DNA from: Clostridiales bacterium UBA6388
GTDB lineage: Bacteria; Bacillota; Clostridia; Oscillospirales; Oscillospiraceae
Length of the DNA: 10,909 bases
NCBI GenBank assembly: GCA_002437575.1
Contig: DJQK01000125.1
Span: 1 to 10,909, forward strand
Reading direction: 5' to 3'
The position numbers were made by a program, and so were the translations under genes. Positions 6,535-10,909 of the stretch are shown here, piece after piece. Within the stretch, counting starts at the first letter, position 1. Every line of letters begins with the position of its first letter. The notes below the pieces were generated by a model, which saw only the letters and a program-made list of their open reading frames with translations, had not been told where the DNA came from and searched no databases.

Positions 6535-8103
6535 ATGAAACGGTTTTTATCGGTTTTCCTGACGCTTGCGCTTCTGGCGGGGCTTCTGGCCGTTCCGGCG
6601 CTTGCCGCGGACACTTCGCTCGATACTGCCTACAAAAATGCAGCCTCGTTCGCCGTCTCGCAGATCGCGCATCCCACTTACGGCGACGATTGGGCCGTGC
6701 TCGGCGTCGTGCGCGGCGGCGCGGAAACGCCCGAACGCTGGACAGACTCCTATGTCCGCGCGATTTCCGAAAAGCTTCTGGCGCAAGATGGCGTTCTGTC
6801 CCAGACGCGGCTTACCGAGTACGCCCGCGTGATCCTGGGCTTGAGCGCCCTCGGCGTCAATCCGGCGAACGTCGCGGGGTATGACCTTTTGCAGCCGCTT
6901 TCGGATTACGACGCGGCGACGAAGGCGGGCGTGACCTCGGCAGCTTATGCGCTTCTGGCGCTCGATGCGGGGAAATACGACATTCCCACGGCAGAAGCGG
7001 GCAAAACGCAGGCCACGCGGCCGATGTACGTCGATTTCATGCTCGGCCAGCAGCTGTCTGACGGCGGCTGGAACTTCGGCATGGAAACGGGAGACCCCGA
7101 CGTGACGGCGATGGTCTTGCAGGCGCTTGCGCCCTACCAGTCGAACACGGCGGTCAAAAACGCGGTAGCCCTCGGCATCGAGTGCTTGTCGAAGCTGCAA
7201 AATGACGACGGCGGTTATTCTTCCTGGGGCTATGAGAGCTCGGAGTCCTGCTCGCAGGTCGTGCTCACGCTCAGCGCCCTCGGCATCAAGTTGGACGACA
7301 GCCGCTTCGTCAAAAACGGAAAGAGCGTTCTGGACAAGCTCCTTTCCTATCAGCTCGCCGACGGCAGCTTCTGCCACGAGGATACCTATGACGCCTACGC
7401 CACGATGCAGGCGCTGTGCGCGCTTTCCGCAGCCGTCCGGCAGACGGCAAAGAAGACCGCCTTCTTCGTCATGACCGACGTGAAGCGCGCCGCGCTGACC
7501 CCGCAGTCCGGCGTTTCGGCGCACACATCGCGCGTGGCAGGAGCGCCGTCCTTCACCGATACAGAAAATCACGCGAATAAGCAGGCCATCGACCTTCTGG
7601 CGGCCTACGGCGTCGTCAACGGCATGACCAAAACGACCTTTGCGCCGAACAGCAGCCTCACGCGGGCGCAGTTTGCGAAGATCGTCGTCGGCTCTCTGGG
7701 CCTTTCGCCGGAGTACCGCGGCACATTTAACGACGTCGCGGAATCCGCGTGGTATGCGCCCTATGTCGACACCGCCGCGGCCTATGGCATTGTCAACGGC
7801 GTCGGCGGCGGAAAGTTCAACCCCGACGGCCGCATCACCGTGCAGGAAGCAGCTGCCATGACGGCTCGGGCCGCGGCGCTCTGCGGCATCGACACGGCGC
7901 TCAAGGACGCGGACGCGGCGCTTGCCGCCTACAAGGACGCTTCCGGCGTGGCCTCCTGGGCAAGATCGTCTGTCGCCTATTGCGCAGCCTCCGGCCTCTG
8001 GGCCTGCGGCGAAACGGCCCTCACCCCCACGCGGCAGATCACGCGCGGCGAAATTTCGCAGATGCTCTGCGGCCTGCTTCTGACCGCGAACCTGCTTCAG
8101 TAA
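6535..8103 (+). CDS. Exported prenyltransferase/squalene-cyclase-repeat protein with three SLH domains
   Basis: The 522-residue protein starts with a clear signal peptide (basic start, hydrophobic core, ALA-A cleavage near residue 24 or 25). Residues about 30-305 look like an alpha/alpha toroid built from prenyltransferase/squalene-oxidase repeats, with the markers LSDGGWNFG (174-182) followed by PDVTAMVLQAL, NDDGGYSSWG (223-232) followed by SQVVLTLSALG, and LADGSF (274-279) followed by YATMQALCALS. Three SLH repeats follow, at about 340-390, 397-450 and 466-515; they hold TRAQ, TVQE and TRGE in the position of the cell-wall-binding motif. The protein is thus probably displayed on the cell wall by binding pyruvylated secondary polymer. 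No cyclase catalytic motif was recognised. Transcobalamin and intrinsic factor share the toroid fold, and the gene lies 64 bases after the cobamide operon, so corrinoid binding is possible but unproven. Confidence 0.88.
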   Translation: MKRFLSVFLTLALLAGLLAVPALAADTSLDTAYKNAASFAVSQIAHPTYGDDWAVLGVVRGGAETPERWTDSYVRAISEKLLAQDGVLSQTRLTEYARVILGLSALGVNPANVAGYDLLQPLSDYDAATKAGVTSAAYALLALDAGKYDIPTAEAGKTQATRPMYVDFMLGQQLSDGGWNFGMETGDPDVTAMVLQALAPYQSNTAVKNAVALGIECLSKLQNDDGGYSSWGYESSESCSQVVLTLSALGIKLDDSRFVKNGKSVLDKLLSYQLADGSFCHEDTYDAYATMQALCALSAAVRQTAKKTAFFVMTDVKRAALTPQSGVSAHTSRVAGAPSFTDTENHANKQAIDLLAAYGVVNGMTKTTFAPNSSLTRAQFAKIVVGSLGLSPEYRGTFNDVAESAWYAPYVDTAAAYGIVNGVGGGKFNPDGRITVQEAAAMTARAAALCGIDTALKDADAALAAYKDASGVASWARSSVAYCAASGLWACGETALTPTRQITRGEISQMLCGLLLTANLLQ

Positions 8104-8109
8104 CCCCCC

Positions 8110-8150
8110 ATGCGCCGCACGGCCGAAAAGCTGTGCGGCGCATTTTTCTT
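8110..8150 (+). terminator. Rho-independent terminator of the SLH gene
   Basis: An 11-bp stem (8110-8120 with 8133-8143), extended inward by three pairs including one G-U, is followed by TTTTTCTT. It begins seven bases after the stop codon. This is a classic intrinsic terminator. Confidence 0.9.
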
Positions 8151-8293
8151 CCGGAAATTTGACGCGCTGTGAGCAATTTCCTTTTTCTCCGTTAAAAACT
8201 ATAAATTCCGGCCATTTCCCGCAGAAATTCTGTGCGTTTCGTCTTTTTTTGCAAGACCGACACCGTTCGACAACCTTTTTGTGTTCCATCGTG

Positions 8294-8299
8294 TATGAT
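8294..8299 (+). promoter_or_regulatory. Possible -10 box for the small-protein gene
   Basis: TATGAT preceded by GTG lies 69 bases before the ATG at 8368. No good -35 box stands at the proper distance; the closest similar sequence, TCGACA at 8267-8272, is 21 bases away. A promoter is expected because a terminator closes the preceding gene, but the exact site is uncertain. Confidence 0.4.
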
Positions 8300-8367
8300 G
8301 ATGCCAGTCAATGAAACACAACATCTTGTGTTTTTTGGCGAATCTACACAGAAAGGAAGTCATTACT

Positions 8368-8517
8368 ATGGAAACGCTTTCCAGAGAATATGTGTTTCTG
8401 TTCAACACCATCGCCCGCACGCAGCAGGAGCTGCAGCGCTTGCAGGAAACGCTCGTGCAGGCCCAGCGCACCGCCGAAGAGCTCTATCTCGAACGCGGTG
8501 AAGGCCCAGCGGCCTGA
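8368..8517 (+). CDS. Small helical protein, 49 residues, function unknown
   Basis: I do not recognise a named family. The product starts METLSREYVF and continues as a mostly helical, Gln- and Glu-rich stretch with hydrophobic residues (Leu22, Leu25, Leu29, Ala32, Ala36, Leu39) at spacings that suggest an amphipathic or coiled-coil helix. It then ends in a short acidic, Gly-rich tail. No signal peptide or membrane segment is seen. The ATG at 8368 is chosen because AAAGGAAG (8352-8359) stands 8 bases upstream; an in-frame ATG at 8311 would give 68 residues but has no ribosome binding site. The gene stands alone between the SLH-gene terminator and the hairpin region before noc. A cytosolic protein-protein interaction role is only a guess. 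Ribosome binding site, start and composition support a real gene. Confidence 0.65.
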   Translation: METLSREYVFLFNTIARTQQELQRLQETLVQAQRTAEELYLERGEGPAA

Positions 8518-8638
8518 TACGGCTTCGGTGCTTTTGCGCCGAGGTCTCCGGCAAGCCCCACACGCCAAAGCACCCGCTTTTCGGCTCTCGCAGTTCATGA
8601 TACACTTTTCCATTCTTTTCAAATCATAATTTCTCCAA

Positions 8639-8676
8639 ATGCCGCCGCACGAGGCTTTCATGCGGCGGTATCCTTT
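8639..8676 (+). terminator. Terminator-like hairpin upstream of noc
   Basis: An 11-bp stem with one G-U pair (8639-8649 with 8661-8671) closes an 11-base loop and is followed by CCTTTTG. The U-tract is short. It could end the transcript of the 49-residue protein gene, 120 bases after its stop. Confidence 0.5.
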
Positions 8677-8794
8677 TGCCCGATTTGTGCACAGCTTCCA
8701 CAGCTTTCTCCACATCTGGTATCGTGCGGCCGAGGCAAAGCACAATTTCTTGGGATCCCGCGCCGTTTCGAGCGCTTTCCCGGTCCGTCCGCCG

Positions 8795-8800
8795 TATAAT
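8795..8800 (+). promoter_or_regulatory. -10 box of the noc promoter
   Basis: A perfect TATAAT lies 32 bases before the noc start. The region 17 bases upstream (GCGCTT at 8772-8777) is a poor -35 box, so the promoter may be weak or need an activator. Transcription would start near 8807, just before the ribosome binding site AAAAGGAGG (8817-8825). Confidence 0.55.
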
Positions 8801-8832
8801 GGGGCCAACGGAAGAGAAAAGGAGGCTGCGCC

Positions 8833-9651
8833 ATGCTTGCACAGAAGACCCGCTATCCCGGCGTTTTGCAGCCCGGACGGGTGCTGTTTCTCCCGCTCGG
8901 CGTGATCCGGCCGAACCCCGACCAGCCGCGCCGGGTCTTTGACGCAGCAGGCCTTCAGGAGCTGGCTGCGTCCATCCGGCAGTACGGCGTCTTGCAGCCG
9001 CTCACGGTGCGAAAAACGCAGGGCTGTTTCACCCTTGTTGCAGGCGAGCGGCGGCTTCGCGCGGCGGGGCTGGCGGGGCTGACGGAGGTGCCGTGCCTCG
9101 TCGTGACGGTGAGCGAGCCTGACGCGGGGCTTCTGGCGCTGGTGGAAAATCTGCAAAGGCGGGATCTGGACTACATCGAGCAGGCAGAAGGGATTGCCCG
9201 GCTCATGCAGCAGTACGGCCTGACGCAGGAGCAGGCGGCAAAGCAGCTCGGAAAAAGCCAGTCGGCCGTTGCCAACAAGCTGCGGCTTTTGAAGCTTTCG
9301 CCCGAAATTCTGACGCTTCTTCGCACAAGCGGCCTTTCCGAGCGGCACGCCAGAGCGCTTCTTCGTCTGCCGGAGGGACAGGCGCAGCTGCGGGCTGTTC
9401 GTCTGGCGGCGGAAAACGGCTGGACGGTGGCGCGGCTGGAGCGTTATGTGGAAGATACGCTGGCGTCCTGCCCGCCGCAGAAAAAGCTGGGCAGGTTTGT
9501 TCTTCGCGACCTGCGCGTGTTTTTCAATACGCTTAACCACCAGCTGGATCTCATCCGCGCCGCCGGTATCAGCGCCGACGCAGCGCAGGAGGAAACCGCA
9601 GAAGACATCATTTTGACCATCCGAATTCCCAAATCCGCCTGCATCCGCTGA
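8833..9651 (+). CDS. noc: Nucleoid occlusion protein, ParB family
   Basis: The 272-residue product is a ParB-family DNA-binding CTPase. The N-terminal domain carries the PNPDQPRRVF segment, GVLQPLTVR (52-60), GERRLRA (71-77) and ENLQRRDLDYIEQAEG (105-120), the boxes that bind CTP and form the clamp. A helix-turn-helix follows at about 129-152. The recognition part reads GKSQSAVANKLRLLKL, and downstream is SERHARALL; from memory, Bacillus subtilis Noc has nearly the same wording while Spo0J/ParB differs at these places. Noc binds sites scattered over the chromosome, associates with the membrane and keeps the division septum off the nucleoid. The start at 8833 has a strong ribosome binding site 7 bases upstream. 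No parA partner gene lies beside it, which also favours Noc. A chromosomal ParB remains the main alternative. Confidence 0.83.
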   Translation: MLAQKTRYPGVLQPGRVLFLPLGVIRPNPDQPRRVFDAAGLQELAASIRQYGVLQPLTVRKTQGCFTLVAGERRLRAAGLAGLTEVPCLVVTVSEPDAGLLALVENLQRRDLDYIEQAEGIARLMQQYGLTQEQAAKQLGKSQSAVANKLRLLKLSPEILTLLRTSGLSERHARALLRLPEGQAQLRAVRLAAENGWTVARLERYVEDTLASCPPQKKLGRFVLRDLRVFFNTLNHQLDLIRAAGISADAAQEETAEDIILTIRIPKSACIR

Positions 9652-9670
9652 CGGCAAATTGGGCAATTTT

Positions 9671-9720
9671 CACAAAGGCGCGGCGCTCCGGCTTGGGGTG
9701 CCGCGTTGTGTTGTTTTTAT
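9671..9720 (+). terminator. Rho-independent terminator of noc
   Basis: A long stem (9671-9689 with 9695-9710, with a three-base bulge at 9676-9678 and two G-U pairs) closes the loop GGCTT and is followed by TTGTTTTTATTTT. It lies 20 bases after the stop codon and is a strong intrinsic terminator. Confidence 0.88.
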
Positions 9721-9828
9721 TTTGCCCCCAAAAGCTGTCTGAAAAAGTTGGGTCATGTTTGTTTTCTGTAAAATTCTCGAAAAATCCAACAAATTTTTTG
9801 CTTCTACGTCGTTTTTACGATTTTATGG

Positions 9829-9856
9829 TTGAAAAAGTCGAACATTGTGGTATAGT
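9829..9856 (+). promoter_or_regulatory. Extended -10 promoter of ppdK
   Basis: TTGAAA (9829-9834) and TATAGT (9851-9856) are separated by 16 bases, with TGG before the -10. The surrounding sequence is much more AT-rich than the genes, which suits a strong promoter. An overlapping TATAAA at 9856-9861 is a weaker alternative. Transcription would start near 9863, giving a leader of about 75 bases. Confidence 0.7.
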
Positions 9857-9893
9857 ATAAATTTGTCTGAAGCATCAGAAAGCGTAAGCCATT

Positions 9894-9916
9894 GCTGTTT
9901 TGAGTGACAAAACAGC
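9894..9916 (+). promoter_or_regulatory. Stem-loop in the ppdK leader
   Basis: A perfect 8-bp stem, GCTGTTTT with AAAACAGC, closes the loop GAGTGAC. It ends five bases before the ribosome binding site AGGAAAGGGG (9922-9931). It may protect the 5' end of the messenger RNA or affect ribosome access. No known riboswitch class was recognised. Confidence 0.5.
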
Positions 9917-9937
9917 CACACAGGAAAGGGGTACAAA

Positions 9938-10909
9938 ATGTCTCACAAATATGTTTATCTGTTCTCCGAAGGCAACGAGAATATGCGCGCGCTGCTCGGC
10001 GGCAAGGGCGCAAACCTCGCGGAGATGACCAACCTCGGTATGCCGGTCCCGCAGGGCTTCACCATCACCACAGAAGCCTGCACCCAGTACTACAAGGACG
10101 ACCGCCAGATCAACAGCGAGATCGAAGCGCAGATCATGCAGTACGTCGAAAAGCTCGAAGAGATGACCGGCAAGAAGTTCGGCGATCTGTATAACCCGCT
10201 GCTGGTCTCTGTCCGGTCCGGCGCGCGTGCGTCCATGCCCGGCATGATGGACACGATCTTGAACCTGGGCCTCAACGACGAGGTCGTCGTCGCCTTCGCC
10301 AAGAAGACCAACAACCCTCGTTTTGCTTATGACTCCTACCGCCGCTTCATCCAGATGTACTCCGACGTCGTCATGGAGGTCGGCAAGAAGTACTTCGAGC
10401 AGCTCATCGACGAGATGAAGGCCGCTCGCGGCGTCACGCTCGACACCGAGCTGACCGCAGACGATCTCAAGGAGCTGGCTGAGAAGTTCAAGGCCGAGTA
10501 CAAAGAGAAGCTGGGCGAAGACTTCCCGCAGGACCCGAAGGTCCAGCTCATGGGCGCCATCAAGGCCGTCTTCCGCTCCTGGGATAACCCCCGCGCGATC
10601 TACTATCGCCGCATGAACGACATCCCCTCCGATTGGGGCACGGCTGTCAACGTCCAGTCCATGGTCTTCGGCAACACCGGCGATACCTCCGGCACGGGCG
10701 TTGCGTTCACCCGCAACCCGGCGACCGGCGAAAAGAAGCTGTTCGGTGAGTTTTTGATGAACGCGCAGGGCGAAGACGTCGTCGCCGGCGTCCGCACCCC
10801 GCAGACCATCGACCAGCTCGCGCAGGTCATGCCCGAGGCTTACAAGCAGTTCACCGATATCTGCGCCAAGCTCGAGTATCACTACCGCGATATGCAGGAC
10901 ATGGAGTTC
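9938..10909 (+). CDS. ppdK: Pyruvate, phosphate dikinase, N-terminal part
   Basis: PPDK interconverts pyruvate, ATP and phosphate with phosphoenolpyruvate, AMP and diphosphate; many anaerobic Clostridia use it for diphosphate-linked glycolysis. The window holds the first 324 residues of a protein that is usually about 870-890 long, so the gene runs off the right edge. Visible are GGKGANLAEM (21-30), whose Lys23 matches a known ATP-site lysine, SVRSGARASMPGMMDTILN (91-109), and the ATP-grasp end GEFLMNAQGEDVVAGVRTP (about 270-288). The ATG at 9938 is fixed by AGGAAAGGGG six bases upstream and by the typical N-terminus. Codon use leans on C-ending codons and AAG for lysine, unlike the neighbours, as expected for a highly expressed gene. 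A long open frame on the opposite strand is its mirror image. Confidence 0.96.
   Translation, partial: MSHKYVYLFSEGNENMRALLGGKGANLAEMTNLGMPVPQGFTITTEACTQYYKDDRQINSEIEAQIMQYVEKLEEMTGKKFGDLYNPLLVSVRSGARASMPGMMDTILNLGLNDEVVVAFAKKTNNPRFAYDSYRRFIQMYSDVVMEVGKKYFEQLIDEMKAARGVTLDTELTADDLKELAEKFKAEYKEKLGEDFPQDPKVQLMGAIKAVFRSWDNPRAIYYRRMNDIPSDWGTAVNVQSMVFGNTGDTSGTGVAFTRNPATGEKKLFGEFLMNAQGEDVVAGVRTPQTIDQLAQVMPEAYKQFTDICAKLEYHYRDMQDMEF

Larger units (their letters stand above)
8518..8832. other. Gene-free stretch with hairpins before noc
   Basis: No gene is supported here. The stretch contains a small hairpin TCGGTGC/GCGCCGA with a TTTT loop (8525-8542). A competing long-range pairing joins GGTGCTTT (8527-8534) with AAAGCACC (8567-8574). 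A terminator-like hairpin lies at 8639-8671, and the noc promoter lies at the end. Part of the middle (8590-8640) is AT-rich without recognisable motifs. Confidence 0.5.

Noticed and set aside
6547..8289. A 580-codon minus-strand open frame opposite the SLH gene
   Set aside because: The product is rich in Arg, Gly and Ala with no domain, whereas the + strand has a signal peptide, toroid repeats and SLH repeats. The minus frame is a shadow.
8538..8556. On the minus strand, GGAGACC resembles the core of a cobalamin riboswitch B12-box
   Set aside because: The flanking bases do not match (the conserved AGY before and GCC after are absent), no other riboswitch parts were seen, and no minus-strand gene lies downstream.
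9024..9032. CTGTTTCAC resembles half of a parS site
   Set aside because: The second half of the palindrome is absent (CCTTGTTG instead of GTGAAACA), and it lies inside the noc coding sequence.
8344..9666. A 440-codon minus-strand open frame across noc and the small gene
   Set aside because: It runs antisense to two genes that have good ribosome binding sites and, for noc, clear family motifs; no sensible domain or start signal was seen.
9875..10882. A 335-codon open frame on the minus strand opposite ppdK
   Set aside because: It mirrors a clear ppdK reading frame with strong codon bias; the product is rich in Leu, Val, Asp and Gly without a recognisable domain, and such antisense frames are a known artefact of GC-rich, highly biased genes.
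1..10909. CRISPR arrays, insertion sequences, phage genes, tRNA and rRNA genes
   Set aside because: No regularly spaced repeats, transposase or integrase motifs, or RNA gene patterns were seen on either strand.

Overview
The window comes from a GC-rich, Gram-positive, probably anaerobic member of the Clostridia, and an Oscillospirales-type gut bacterium would fit. The evidence is the strong AGGAGG-type ribosome binding sites, a Noc-type nucleoid occlusion protein, a secreted protein with S-layer homology (SLH) domains, and a pyruvate, phosphate dikinase of the clostridial type. The placement is inferred from protein character only. All convincing genes are on the + strand. The long minus-strand open frames mirror real genes and are not genes.

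Region 1 (1-1210) is the 3' part of a copper-exporting P-type ATPase (copA), cut by the left window edge inside its phosphorylation motif. Its last ~70 codons encode a complete CopZ-like metallochaperone domain. An in-frame Shine-Dalgarno sequence and ATG sit inside the gene, so a free chaperone may also be made. Two GC-rich hairpins and a gene-free stretch follow (1211-1739).

Region 2 (1688-6470) is a tightly packed operon for salvage and completion of cobamides (vitamin B12-type cofactors). A good sigma-70-type promoter drives a Nudix hydrolase. It is followed by an endonuclease IV/sugar-isomerase-fold TIM barrel protein, cobT, a cobU-like gene, cobS, a second and shorter cobU-like gene, and a CobC-like histidine phosphatase. 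Most junctions from cobT onward are ATGA overlaps. CobT activates the lower-ligand base, CobU activates adenosylcobinamide, CobS joins them, and the phosphatase removes the phosphate. No corrin-ring genes and no cobalamin riboswitch are visible.

Region 3 (6476-8150) has its own promoter and encodes an exported protein with an alpha/alpha-toroid (squalene-cyclase/prenyltransferase-repeat) domain and three SLH repeats, ended by a good terminator. Its position after the cobamide genes, and the fold it shares with transcobalamin, make a surface corrinoid-binding role worth testing.

Region 4 (8294-9720) holds a 49-residue helical small protein, gene-free sequence with hairpins, and a noc-type ParB-family gene with a strong terminator.

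Region 5 (9829-10909) is an AT-rich promoter region with a leader hairpin, then the first 324 codons of ppdK, cut by the right edge. Its codon use (C-ending codons, AAG for lysine) suggests high expression.
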